Positions 1-9,809 of a stretch of DNA of 64,000 nucleotides are shown piece by piece. The notes below the pieces were generated by a model that saw only the letters and a list, made by a program, of their open reading frames with translations, did not search any database and was not told where the DNA came from. Within the stretch, counting starts at the first letter, position 1; each line of letters begins with the position of its first letter. Source of the DNA: Blastomussa wellsi (lineage: Eukaryota; Cnidaria; Anthozoa; Scleractinia; Plerogyridae); NCBI GenBank assembly GCA_947652115.1, contig OX393564.1, positions 8,816,956 through 8,880,955 on the forward strand. Direction: 5' to 3'. A program made the translations under genes and the position numbers.

Positions 1-288
1 TATTTTTTCATTGCTCTCTTGGAAATAGCTAATTATTGCACTATTATTGCTAGAAACACGTTGCTGAAGAATTCCACTTCAATTCAGTCCATCTGGAGCA
101 CAACCGGGCAGCATTTCAGATTACAGGTGGCCATTTTATCGACTTCTCTTACATCCACAGAGTCCAATGAAAGACCTGAAGATCTGTACTAGCGGTTGAT
201 GGCGTTTGTTGAAGACGTCTTGCTCAAAGCTAACAGCTTATCCCATCACGGCGACCCGATTACGTAAGACGAGGAGTTAACCCCATCT

Positions 289-881
289 TTGGAAAATTTC
301 GTGGTCATTACATGGCTAAAGTTACTTGAACCAGACCGACCAAGATTGGTCAAACAAAGGTACGGTACCGAACGAAGATCAAGGACTTTGACGTTGATAA
401 AATCGGAGGTCTCCCAAGCCTTGAATTCCCTACTTGACAAAATCAGAGCATCCGATAATGCAAAAGTTATGTGCACTGCAACCGTTGGCTTTCGACCCCA
501 GTAAAATCCCCGCCTGGAAAGGGAGTAAGACCTCCTTTCCACTTTGCAAACAAGGAGGACGCCCCGATCCCAAGCCGATCCCGAGCTACAGTTCTCCGCG
601 CTCCTGCCACCTCTACGACCATTTGGCCTGGCGAGTTCGTTGAAATTAACCTACCCGACGATGCCCCTCCTGACTGCAAATATGCTCTCGAGCCTGCTTC
701 TGATGCCCCTAGTGTACGAAAATTGACAGCCTCCCAGATATGGTGGCCCCCAGCATCGTTTCAAGCTCTTAACCTTCAGCACAATTCCAGAAGGCGCCTT
801 AATTGATCCAGAGAACGCACTCCCGCCAGACATCAGAGCCAAATTTCAGGACCTCGATGATGAGTTCGACGAGGACTTTGA
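289..881 (+). pseudogene. gag and aspartic-protease region remnant of the old plus-strand gypsy-like element
   Basis: Residues from 289 ([32 protein letters not shown]) resemble the gag region of metazoan Ty3/gypsy elements. From about 615 a second frame reads WPGEFVEINLPDDAPPDC and DAPSVRKLTASQIWWPP, which I take as the region after the protease. Stops and frame changes separate the two. The frame is cut at about 881 by the tail of a LINE insertion and resumes at 1556. Family assignment is from recognised motifs only. Confidence 0.6.
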
Positions 882-947
882 ATGATTGATTGATCGATCG
901 ATCGAATCGATTGATTGATCTATTGATCGACTGATTGATTGATTGAT

Positions 948-1039
<92 letters not shown>
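882..1039. repeat. (GATT)n microsatellite, the 3' tail of a LINE
   Basis: Nearly pure GATT repeats cover the region, with impure GATC/GATT variants at the left end. On the minus strand the tract lies directly 3' of a LINE open reading frame, so it is probably the LINE tail that then expanded. Confidence 0.9.
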
Positions 1040-1040
<1 letters not shown>

Positions 1041-1545
1041 TAAAACTTCCGAGTGAGAATTCGATGACTCAAATACGTGGTAAATTTGCTTCTTGAACTG
1101 CCCAATTGATTTAATCTTTCTGATGTTTTCAGGGAGAGAATTCCACAGTAACGTACCGCTGTAACTGAAACTATGTTTTAAGTAGTTAGTACGCGGTCTG
1201 GGCACTTTCAATTTACCGAAAGAATTGCGTAAATCATAGTCTGTGCTTCGTTCATTGAATAGACTCTGTAGGTACACTGTAGCTAACTCGTTAAGGGACT
1301 TAAACATCATTACTGCTTTTTATTTCATTCTTCTCGCTCGAGAAGCGAACTTGAACTAGTTTCATAATTGGCCTTCAAAACCACTCTAGCTGCACGGTTC
1401 TGTAATTTTTGAAATTTTTCACTTAATTGATCACATAAGCAATCCCAGACGGGGCTACAGTAATCAAAATGAGGTTGGACGAGGGCTTTATAAAGTAGCA
1501 CTGCAGTAGATTGGGAAATAAGAGGCCTGATCGTCAAATAAAGGG
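882..1545 (-). mobile_element. 5'-truncated non-LTR retrotransposon (LINE), C-terminal reverse-transcriptase region
   Basis: The minus strand from about 1537 encodes SQSTAVLLYKALVQPHFDYCSPVWD and, in a second frame from 1310, RSTDYDLRNSFGKLKVPRPR and LLWNSLPENIRKIKS. These are the typical last segments of Jockey/CR1/L2-type LINE polymerases. The reverse-transcriptase catalytic core is absent, as expected for 5' truncation. The element ends in the (CAAT)n tract, read on its own strand. It splits the old plus-strand gypsy-like frame between 881 and 1556. I could not define a target duplication. Confidence 0.75.
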
Positions 1546-1555
1546 ATACAATGCT

Positions 1556-1940
1556 GTTGCAGGATCATTTGAGGCTCAAGTCAACATGGGCCCAGTAGAA
1601 CCTCCACAACGGAAAAGACAGCTGCCCAATATGCCAGAAACAAGCTAGAGGAGCCGCAAGAAAAAATTGATCAACTCGAGAAACTGGGTGAATGCAAACG
1701 TCCCGAGGATTTTGGTGTTTCCGTTGAGTATCTGAATCCATTCTTCTTGGTGAAGAAGCAAAGTGGTGGTTACCACTTGGTAACAGCATTTGCTGATTAG
1801 GGCGGTATAGCAAGCCCCAACCGTCACTGCTGCCAGACGTAGATTCCACTTTACGCCACATCGCACAATGGAAACACTTGATTGCCACCGACTTGACGAG
1901 TGCATTGTATCAAATTCCCTTGTCCCAGGACTCCACCCAA
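1556..1940 (+). pseudogene. Reverse-transcriptase N-terminal part of the old plus-strand gypsy-like element
   Basis: The plus strand reads NMGPVEPPQRKRQLP, then EYLNPFFLVKKQSGGYHLV, then after a stop [20 protein letters not shown] across slightly shifted frames. This matches the start of a gypsy reverse transcriptase (the LVKK and TDLTSA-YQIPL blocks). The reading breaks near 1940 and resumes at 11960 with [18 protein letters not shown], exactly where the next block of the family is expected. The segment between is therefore an insertion. Confidence 0.75.
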
Positions 1941-2513
1941 GTACTTCTTCACATCACTCACATTCCTCCTGTAGTTAACTCATTCAGGTGATGTTACTGT
2001 TACTTCATTGCCGTATTTATTGGTGACCTTGTAAGGGGTATCCTCAAAAGTGGTTGACAACTTGTTTTCCTTATTTTGTTTCACCAGCACTTGATCGTCA
2101 GGAATGAAATTGCTTTCCTGTGCTGCTTTCCTTTCGTCAGCATTGACAGTTCTCCTCTGTTTCATCTTTGCATCTCTGTCTCGTGCTTCACTGTCTAGCT
2201 GTCCACATCTTGTCAACTCAAGGATCTTAGACCTGATCTCCCTTTTGAATAGCAGTTTAGCTGGTGAGATTCCGGTGCTGCTGTGGGTTGTGGTCCTGTA
2301 AGCTGTTAGGAATTTTCTCATCTCTTCCTTTCTGCTTGGGCAATTTGCAAGACTTTAAGTAGACACTTCTGTTTTGGCGTTCTACTTCCCCGTTTGCTTG
2401 GTACCACAAGGGTGTAGAGGTTCGATGCCGAATGCGGTTTACTTTCAAATTTGCTCCAACCTCCTCTGACGTGAACTGTGGTCCATTATCTGTTTTGAGT
2501 GATTGTGGGAGAC
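1940..2513 (-). pseudogene. Integrase C-terminal half of the minus-strand gypsy element
   Basis: Minus-strand reading gives TDNGPQFTSEE close to 2490, then RHRTSTPLWYQANGEVERQNRS, then FLTAYRTTTHSSTGISPAKLLF and a C-terminal tail ending near SPE. These are the second and third catalytic blocks and the GPY-like tail of a Ty3/gypsy integrase. There is a frameshift between the two main parts. The core continues on the other side of the BEL insertion, at 9740 and above. Confidence 0.8.
2509..2513. other. Target-site duplication GAGAC, left copy
   Basis: GAGAC abuts the TG of the left BEL LTR; the same five bases follow the CA of the right LTR at 9740-9744. Five base pairs is the usual duplication length for LTR-element integrases. 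Confidence 0.95.
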
Positions 2514-2840
2514 TGTTAATGCTGTCGCATTAGTTTTTCATACAGCGGTATTTTGCTAAGTAGTTACCAGTTTCCGCTCGGACAAGTGTCACATGTACTT
2601 CTTGTATGTTTCACTGTTCGAGACAAGGTTGTATCTCGGCGGATGTTTGTGAATTTCACGGCGTTAAACATTGTATTTCAAGGTTCGTCAACGGTCTTTT
2701 ACTCGTCCTATTCACGGAAAGGTTTAACAGAAACGGAGGGCGTTGTAAACAGAGATTTACGGAGCGATTAAAGGTACAAACAGTTCTGTTTAGCCGAGTG
2801 TTTTGATCTTCAAGAACAGTATTTGCTATCGACGGTTACA
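2514..2840 (+). repeat. BEL/Pao 5' LTR
   Basis: The sequence runs from TGTTAATGCTG to CGACGGTTACA and matches 9413-9739 over its full length with no difference that I could find. It should hold the element promoter and polyadenylation signals; I did not recognise a canonical TATA box. Confidence 0.95.
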
Positions 2841-2952
2841 GTACAACCTTATGAATGGTAAACATTGGTTATGGATGGCGAATTACAACGACTGAAAGAG
2901 TGTTGCATTCGACGACGATCGACGGAGGGATGATGTTCTGGACGAATTTGGA

Positions 2953-5900
2953 ATGGAAAAGGACCTCGAAAGGTTGGAGTTGCTCGAAACGTCACCGGAA
3001 CGTTCACCACGTGTGATATCACCGCTGAACACCATGGAAGATACCGAAGTCGAGGAAAACGTGGCAGCCGCTGCTGACACTCGAAAAAGGATTCTCACTG
3101 GAAAGGGTAGGGAATTTGAAGTTCAAAGATTTAAGGATAATCGAAGAAATGCCTTGTCGAATTTAACTAAACAAATGAACAAAATTCGACCATTGTTATT
3201 CAGTTTGAAGAATGTTGAACTAGTGAAAGTAGAATCGCAGGAGTTAGATGAGCTATTTTCAAAGCTACATGAAGCACACGAGCGTTATGCAAATGCTTTG
3301 ACAGATGAACATGAGATTAAAGAGGCTCATGAATGGTTTGGTATTCATGATAAAGATGTGTTTATCTTAAAGCAAAGTATTATTGAATTCTCAAATCAAG
3401 CAAAGAAGCAACACGATGATGAAATTAGCTCAGTAAGATCACGATTGTCTGGTCGTTCTAAGCATTCTGCCACTTCAACATGTTCTTCAAAGACAAAGTT
3501 AATGGAAGCTAAGGCTAAGGCTGCCGCCTTGGAAGTTAAGGCAGCATTTTTAAAAGAGAAGCAAGCACTTAGAATGGCAACTGAAGAGCTTGAGCTTAGA
3601 CAGGAAATTGCACAAGCTAAAGTAGAAGGAAAGGTATATGAACAGTTTGAAAGGGAACAAAACATTGATGATATGAATAATTATCTAGAAAAGGTGAAGG
3701 TACAAAGCACCTCAACACCCATCTCTTCTCAAGACATTTCCAGTAGTCAAGTTACATTGCCTGTTGCATCTGCAACTAATGTTATCTCTGGGAAACAGCA
3801 AGGGTCAGCTGTTGTAAATTCAGTTAGTACGGTTCCCATGGTTACACCCTCGATTACACCTACCTCAAGTAGTCCTGCATTCACAACTTCTGGCATGAAT
3901 CCTAGTGTTCAACCCTTTATTCCTGGAAATCTGTTTAAAAATAGAGAAGAGCCTGAAGCACCTGTTGTACCTAAGCATGTGTTCAACCCACAAGAAAGTC
4001 CACACTTCTCTAGAAGAGATTCAAGTTCTGTCATCAATGAAAGTACATATCAAGAATTTCTAAGTGTTCAAAGGAAACAAGCTGAACTGTCACAGATGAT
4101 TGTCACACAGCAAGCTAGGAGTGAGTTACCATCTCACAAGCCGCCCACATTCTACGGAGATGTCATGCAATACCCAGCTTTTGTAACAGCTTTTGAGACT
4201 CTCATAGAATCAAAGGTTGAGAATTCTATGGAGCGGTTGTATTATCTGGATCAGTATACCAGTGGCAAAGCAAAGGAACTGATCAAGGGCTGTTTGCAAA
4301 TGAAAGGTAAAGATTCTTACCAAGAAGCTAGACGACTGCTGAAGAAGCATTTTGGAGACCCTTACAAAATTGCAAGTGCGTACATCTCCAAAATATCGAA
4401 TTGGCCTTTGGTGAAACCAAATGATGGTACGGGATTACAGGAGTTTTCTATTGTTCTTGAGCAGACGAGAAATGCTATGTCAGGCATGGCTTACATGAAT
4501 GACTTGAACACTGCTAATGTTCTTCGTCAATTGTGGGAGAAGTTGCCAAGACACCTTCGCAGTAAGTGGACTGAAAGAGTTAGTAAAATCAGAAATGCCT
4601 CAGAGCGGATGGCCAGTTTCAATGATTTCTGTCAGTTTGTGTCTGAACAAGCCGATTTGGCTACAGATCCAGTCTACTCTGAAGAAACGGTGGCGAGAAC
4701 AAAGGATGGAGATGTAAAACACCGCAGACCAGGAGATCGAAGATTCAGGAGAGACAAAGGTTCAAACTTTGGAACAAATGTGTCAAAACCAGATGGAAGC
4801 ACAAGAAACCCTCGTTCCCGCAGCTGTGCCTTGTGTTCCAAAGCACATGATTTAGACGAATGTTCTGAGTTTCTCAAGAAGCCATTGACAGAACGAAGGA
4901 ACTTTGTTAAAGAGAAGGGTTTATGTTTTGGATGTTACAGCTCTGAGCACATCGCAAAGCACTGCAAGAGTAGAAAATCCTGTAAGACATGTAGTAAGAA
5001 ACATCCAACATCCCTTCATGATCACAACTGGAAGCAAGAAGGATCGAGAACCGAAGTTGAGATTGGTGAAAGTAAAGGGACGGAGGTTAATGAGAGGAAG
5101 GATGATGGCCAAGTAATTAATGCTTGTAACACCATTTGTAATGTAACAGAGGCTGGTGATGTTCCTATCAGCATGGGCATAGTTCCTATTTGGTTGTACC
5201 ATAAGGACAATCCTGAACACAAAATCAGAGTTTATGCCCTCCTCGATAATGCGAGTGGTGGAACCTTTATTAAAGAAGAGTCGTTGGAAAGGCTTGGCAT
5301 CAAAGGTACTGAGACCAAGTTATTGTTAACCACCATGCATGGCACGCAAGAGATTGAAACAAAGGTAGTCGAAGGATTGGTCGTAGCTCACTTCAGTGAA
5401 AATGATGTACATCTAGACATACCCAGAGCCTATGTTAGGCAACACATTCCAGCAGACCGAGATGAAATTCCAAGACCGGAAACAGCTAGTAAATGGCCAC
5501 ATTTGCAGAGAGTCGCCAAGGACATACCACCATACATGGAAGATGTAGAGATCGGGCTTCTGATTGGACTTAACTGTCCTAGTGCAGTACGGCCAAGAGA
5601 TGTTATTCATGGTAAACAGAACGACCCGTATGCTGTTCGTTCACTATTAGGATGGCACATTAATGGTCCAATTGAAAGAGAAAGCAACAGTGTAGTGCAA
5701 TGTCACAGAATTCAGATCCACAAACCTAGTGCCATTGATGAAGCTAGTGGGTACATTGTAGCTGAGAGAAGCGTTAAGGAACAGTTAACGCCTCGAGTTG
5801 TTGAACGAATGTTCGAACTGGACTTTTCTGAAAGGGAAAATGGAACGGCTATGTCTCAAGAAGATCGTGAATTTCTAAGGAAGGCTAAGGAAGGAATTCA

Positions 5901-8900
5901 TCACCGTGAAGACTTACACTATGAGATGCCACTCCCATTCAGAGAACAAGATGTCCAGCTTCCGAATAATCGCCCTCAAGCAGCTCAGCGACTCATTGGT
6001 TTAAAGAAGAAACTTGAAGCAAATGACACATACCGTGCTGATTATGTGGATTTTATGACTGGCATAATAGACAAGGGTTATGCTCGTAAGATTGACTCTG
6101 AGAACTTAGCAACGCAGAAAGGAAAAGTGTGGTACCTACCTCATCACGGAATATACCACCCAAGAAAGCCAAGCAGCATTCGCGTGGTGTTTGACTGTTC
6201 AGCTCGTTACCAGGGTGAATCATTGAATGATCATCTTCTTCAAGGTCCTGATTTGACTAGCAAACTAACTGGTGTGTTAACAAGATTCAGGGAAGAAAGA
6301 GTGGCCTTCATGGCAGATATCGAGAAGATGTTCTACCAAGTAAAGGTAAAGAAAGCGGATCAGGATTTCCTTCGTTTCCTTTGGTGGCCCAATGGAGACT
6401 TAACAAAGGAACCGGAAGAATACTGTATGACAGTTCACCTATTTGGAGGTGGATCTTCACCTGGCTGTTCAAACTTTGCACTCAAACGTACTGCAGAGGA
6501 TGGTGAAAACGAGTTTGGCGTGAAGGCAGCAGAAACGGTTAAGAAGAACTTCTATGTTGACGATTTGTTGAAATCATTGCCGATAGAAGAAGATGCAATA
6601 CAGGTTATCCATGATGTTAAGAACATGTGTGCAAATGGAGGATTTAACCTCACCAAGTTTGTCAGCAATAGTCGAAGAGTGATCATGTCAGTATTGCCTG
6701 AAGATAGAGCGAAAGAAATTAAAGGTCTGGACTTAGGTCAAGACAAGCTTCCCATAGAAAGAGCGTTGGGCGTACACTGGTGCATCGAATCGGATACTTT
6801 CAAATTTCGGATAGAGATGAAAGATCAGCCTTGTACGCGAAGAGGAATTTTGTCAACGATCAGTTCAGTCTATGATCCTTTGGGTTTCATAGCACCTGTC
6901 ATCCTTGTCGGAAAGCAGATATTGCAAGAAATTTGTCATGGCAGCAGTTGGGATGAGCCCGTCGAAGGTGATATCCTTTCCCGTTGGGAGAAATGGAGAA
7001 GTCAACTGCCCCTCTTAGAAACACTCAGCATTTCAAGGTGTTTTAAGCCACCAGACTTTGGCAAGATTGTTTCAGCACAATTGCACAATATGTCGGATGC
7101 CTCAGGAACTGGATACGGGCAATGCTCATATCTACGTTTAGTCGATGACAACAATCATGTACATTGCTCTTTTGTTATGGGCAAAGCACGCGTTGCACCA
7201 AGGAAAACAGTAAGCATTCCAAGGCTAGAACTCGCAGCTGCTGCTGTTTCAGTAAGAGTAGCCGATGCACTGAAGAACGAGTTGGATTACGAGAGAATAG
7301 AAGAGTTTTATTGGACGGATAGTAAAGTGGTTCTCGGGTTCATCAACAACGAGTCCCGACGATTTCATGTTTATGTAGCGAATAGAGTACAGCTGATAAG
7401 AGATTACACTTCGCCGTCGCAGTGGCGATATGTAGAGTCTGCATCCAACCCAGCAGATGAAGGTTCACGAGGTCTGAATGCAAGATATTTCCTTCAGAAC
7501 TCACGATGGATCAAAGGCCCAGATTTCTTATGGAAAAGTGAAAACCATTGGCCGGAGCAAGGTTCATACGAGAAGGAGCTTGACCCTAACAGTCCAGATG
7601 TGAAGAAGATCACTGTAAACGCTACCGTTGCGGAAGAGAAGAAGGACATGCTGAGCAGGTTAGAAAGATTCTCCAGTTGGCAAAGGCTGAAAACGGCAAT
7701 TGCTTTATGTATGAAGTACAAACAGCAGCTGAAGACAAGCGTAACCAAGGCAATAAGCACATCTCCAGTGAAAGAAACCTCTCAGAGTACACCCAACAGT
7801 GGTCGGAGTAGTGATGGTACAAGTTGCCCTGTTCTCGCATCGGTTATGGTGAACGATTTGGAGCAAGCAGAAATTGAAGTCATCAAGCTAGTGCAAGCTG
7901 ACGCTTTTGAGAAGGAAATTAAAGCATTAAAGGAGCTCCACGCTGACGAAAAGAATGAAAGTAGACAGAGTGATAAACAGAAGAAGGGTGCTATGAAGAA
8001 AACCAGCAGTCTACATACACTGGATCCATTCTTGGATTGCAACGGAGTTCTGAGAGTTGGAGGACGGATCAAGAAAGCTAACTTGTCAGAAAGTCTTAAA
8101 AACCCTGTCATCTTGCCAAAAGCCGCCCACGTTACCAAGCTGATTATACGTCATGTTCATGAGAAGGCGCAACACAGTGGGCGAGGTGTCACTTTAAATG
8201 AGTTACGCACAAACGGTTACTGGATTATAAACGGAAATGCAGCTGTCCAGCATTTCATCTCAAAATGTGTCACATGTCGCTATCTTCGCGGAGGTGCAGG
8301 AGAGCAGAAAATGGCTAACCTTCCAAAGTCACGCGTTGAGCCTGCCCCACCGTTTACCTATAGTGCTGTTGACTATTTTGGACCGTGGTATGTGAAGGAA
8401 GGTAGGAAAGAAGTGAAAAGGTATGGAGCCTTGTTCACATGTATGGCTAGTCGTTCCATACACATCGAAGTAGCACACTCCTTAGAGACGGATTCATTCC
8501 TGCAAGCGTTACGGAGGTTCATCAGTCGAAGAGGGCCCATAAGAGAATTGCGCAGTGACCAAGGAACTAACTTTGTAGGAGCTCACAATGAATTGAAGAA
8601 GGCGCTCCAAGAAATGGATGATGATCACATTAAGGCAGAGCTACTAAAGAATGACATCGACTGGGTTAGGAATCCTGCCACAGCAAGCAATTTTGGAGGA
8701 GTATGGGAAAGACAAATCAGATCTGTGAGAAACATTATGGCAGCGCTAATGAGAGAACACGGTCACAGTTTGGATGATGAAGCGTTGAGAACCCTAATGT
8801 GCGAAACGGAAGCGGTTGTGAACAGTAGACCCCTAACGGTGGACACCTTGAGCGATCCTCTTTCTCCACTACCGCTTACACCAAACACAATTCTCACTGG

Positions 8901-9312
8901 CAAAACAAAGCTCATTTTGCCGCCTCCAGGAAAATTTCAAAGGGAAGATGTCTATTGTAAGCAGCGCTGGAGACGTGTACAACACATAGCAAATGAATTT
9001 TGGACAAGATGGAGCAAGGAGTACTTGCAGAGCCTACAAGTGAGGAACAAGTGGATACGCCAACGCAGAAACTTCACTGAAGGTGATGTTGTATTGCTGA
9101 AAGACAGCAACACTAGCAGAAACCAGTGGTCATTGGCCAAAGTACTCATTACGTGTCCGGATGACCAAGGTCAGGTCAGATCAGTGACTGTCCGAACTTC
9201 AAAGGGATCCCTACTGGATAGACCTATTAACAAACTTGTCCTGTTGTTAGAGTCAACTGAAGAGAGACCGGGAATCCCCGACGAGGAGCCACGTTGCGAG
9301 AACTCAATGTGA
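2953..9312 (+). CDS. BEL/Pao Gag-Pol polyprotein (2119 aa, uninterrupted)
   Basis: The protein is the retrotransposon capsid, protease, reverse transcriptase, RNase H and integrase in one frame. Residues about 60-250 are charged and helical (gag coiled coil). A DUF1759-like gag block starts near residue 396 (PPTFYGDVMQYPAFVTAFE). Cysteine-histidine knuckles follow (CALCSKAHDLDEC near 624, CFGCYSSEHIAKHC near 657). A DUF1758-type protease with LLDNASGG lies near 760. The reverse transcriptase spans about 1060-1250 with VFDCSA and the catalytic YVDD. The Pao RNase H carries NMSDASGTGYG near 1378. The integrase has an H2C2 finger near 1732 and D, D and E in AVDYFG, RSDQGTN and GVWERQ, with 49 residues between the second D and E. 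A DUF5641-like tail ends the protein. ATG 2953 is the first in this frame; an upstream ATG at 2871 opens a short different frame. Confidence 0.95.
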   Translation: MEKDLERLELLETSPERSPRVISPLNTMEDTEVEENVAAAADTRKRILTGKGREFEVQRFKDNRRNALSNLTKQMNKIRPLLFSLKNVELVKVESQELDELFSKLHEAHERYANALTDEHEIKEAHEWFGIHDKDVFILKQSIIEFSNQAKKQHDDEISSVRSRLSGRSKHSATSTCSSKTKLMEAKAKAAALEVKAAFLKEKQALRMATEELELRQEIAQAKVEGKVYEQFEREQNIDDMNNYLEKVKVQSTSTPISSQDISSSQVTLPVASATNVISGKQQGSAVVNSVSTVPMVTPSITPTSSSPAFTTSGMNPSVQPFIPGNLFKNREEPEAPVVPKHVFNPQESPHFSRRDSSSVINESTYQEFLSVQRKQAELSQMIVTQQARSELPSHKPPTFYGDVMQYPAFVTAFETLIESKVENSMERLYYLDQYTSGKAKELIKGCLQMKGKDSYQEARRLLKKHFGDPYKIASAYISKISNWPLVKPNDGTGLQEFSIVLEQTRNAMSGMAYMNDLNTANVLRQLWEKLPRHLRSKWTERVSKIRNASERMASFNDFCQFVSEQADLATDPVYSEETVARTKDGDVKHRRPGDRRFRRDKGSNFGTNVSKPDGSTRNPRSRSCALCSKAHDLDECSEFLKKPLTERRNFVKEKGLCFGCYSSEHIAKHCKSRKSCKTCSKKHPTSLHDHNWKQEGSRTEVEIGESKGTEVNERKDDGQVINACNTICNVTEAGDVPISMGIVPIWLYHKDNPEHKIRVYALLDNASGGTFIKEESLERLGIKGTETKLLLTTMHGTQEIETKVVEGLVVAHFSENDVHLDIPRAYVRQHIPADRDEIPRPETASKWPHLQRVAKDIPPYMEDVEIGLLIGLNCPSAVRPRDVIHGKQNDPYAVRSLLGWHINGPIERESNSVVQCHRIQIHKPSAIDEASGYIVAERSVKEQLTPRVVERMFELDFSERENGTAMSQEDREFLRKAKEGIHHREDLHYEMPLPFREQDVQLPNNRPQAAQRLIGLKKKLEANDTYRADYVDFMTGIIDKGYARKIDSENLATQKGKVWYLPHHGIYHPRKPSSIRVVFDCSARYQGESLNDHLLQGPDLTSKLTGVLTRFREERVAFMADIEKMFYQVKVKKADQDFLRFLWWPNGDLTKEPEEYCMTVHLFGGGSSPGCSNFALKRTAEDGENEFGVKAAETVKKNFYVDDLLKSLPIEEDAIQVIHDVKNMCANGGFNLTKFVSNSRRVIMSVLPEDRAKEIKGLDLGQDKLPIERALGVHWCIESDTFKFRIEMKDQPCTRRGILSTISSVYDPLGFIAPVILVGKQILQEICHGSSWDEPVEGDILSRWEKWRSQLPLLETLSISRCFKPPDFGKIVSAQLHNMSDASGTGYGQCSYLRLVDDNNHVHCSFVMGKARVAPRKTVSIPRLELAAAAVSVRVADALKNELDYERIEEFYWTDSKVVLGFINNESRRFHVYVANRVQLIRDYTSPSQWRYVESASNPADEGSRGLNARYFLQNSRWIKGPDFLWKSENHWPEQGSYEKELDPNSPDVKKITVNATVAEEKKDMLSRLERFSSWQRLKTAIALCMKYKQQLKTSVTKAISTSPVKETSQSTPNSGRSSDGTSCPVLASVMVNDLEQAEIEVIKLVQADAFEKEIKALKELHADEKNESRQSDKQKKGAMKKTSSLHTLDPFLDCNGVLRVGGRIKKANLSESLKNPVILPKAAHVTKLIIRHVHEKAQHSGRGVTLNELRTNGYWIINGNAAVQHFISKCVTCRYLRGGAGEQKMANLPKSRVEPAPPFTYSAVDYFGPWYVKEGRKEVKRYGALFTCMASRSIHIEVAHSLETDSFLQALRRFISRRGPIRELRSDQGTNFVGAHNELKKALQEMDDDHIKAELLKNDIDWVRNPATASNFGGVWERQIRSVRNIMAALMREHGHSLDDEALRTLMCETEAVVNSRPLTVDTLSDPLSPLPLTPNTILTGKTKLILPPPGKFQREDVYCKQRWRRVQHIANEFWTRWSKEYLQSLQVRNKWIRQRRNFTEGDVVLLKDSNTSRNQWSLAKVLITCPDDQGQVRSVTVRTSKGSLLDRPINKLVLLLESTEERPGIPDEEPRCENSM

Positions 9313-9412
9313 TTTGAGGAACTAATGTTAAAACAGACACTGAACGATGTTAAGATAAGGATAGGATAAGTGATTGTTTTGTTTAAAATGACAGACATTT
9401 TAAGAGGAGCCA

Positions 9413-9739
9413 TGTTAATGCTGTCGCATTAGTTTTTCATACAGCGGTATTTTGCTAAGTAGTTACCAGTTTCCGCTCGGACAAGTGTCACATGTACTTC
9501 TTGTATGTTTCACTGTTCGAGACAAGGTTGTATCTCGGCGGATGTTTGTGAATTTCACGGCGTTAAACATTGTATTTCAAGGTTCGTCAACGGTCTTTTA
9601 CTCGTCCTATTCACGGAAAGGTTTAACAGAAACGGAGGGCGTTGTAAACAGAGATTTACGGAGCGATTAAAGGTACAAACAGTTCTGTTTAGCCGAGTGT
9701 TTTGATCTTCAAGAACAGTATTTGCTATCGACGGTTACA
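9413..9739 (+). repeat. BEL/Pao 3' LTR
   Basis: This is the identical partner of 2514-2840. It is preceded by the purine-rich AAGAGGAG and followed directly by the GAGAC duplication. Confidence 0.95.
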
Positions 9740-9744
9740 GAGAC
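9740..9744. other. Target-site duplication GAGAC, right copy
   Basis: The five bases following the terminal CA of the right BEL LTR are GAGAC, the same as at 2509-2513. Confidence 0.95.
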
Positions 9745-9767
9745 CATGCGTGCAGAATATTCTCTCC

Positions 9768-9809
9768 AGTTGACATTCTTAGCTCCTTATGGAGCTAAGA
9801 ATGTCAACT
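9768..9809. repeat. Perfect 19-bp palindrome with TTAT loop
   Basis: The arms AGTTGACATTCTTAGCTCC (9768-9786) and its exact reverse complement (9791-9809) flank a four-base loop. The palindrome sits in integrase-coding DNA of the dead gypsy element, about 29 bases from the BEL LTR. Confidence 0.95.

Larger units (their letters stand above)
2514..9739 (+). mobile_element. Complete BEL/Pao LTR retrotransposon
   Basis: This is a 7226-bp element with terminal 327-bp direct repeats that begin TGTTAATG and end GGTTACA, flanked by GAGAC on both sides. One open frame of 2119 codons lies between the LTRs. A short purine run (AAGAGGAG, about 9401-9408) just before the right LTR is a likely polypurine tract. 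The two LTRs look identical base for base, so the insertion is evolutionarily very recent. It sits in the integrase region of a degraded minus-strand gypsy element. The element family is clear; activity is an inference. Confidence 0.95.

Noticed and set aside
846..1310. LINE protein ending in a Gln-Ser-Ile-Asn repeat
   Set aside because: The repeated end is the translation of the tail microsatellite, not a protein domain.
1565..1905. Minus-strand frames of 86-107 codons
   Set aside because: They are antisense to recognisable gypsy reverse-transcriptase sequence on the plus strand.
2553..2771. Short frames inside the BEL LTRs (2553-2806 and 9452-9705)
   Set aside because: They are identical because the LTRs are identical and show no protein-like features.
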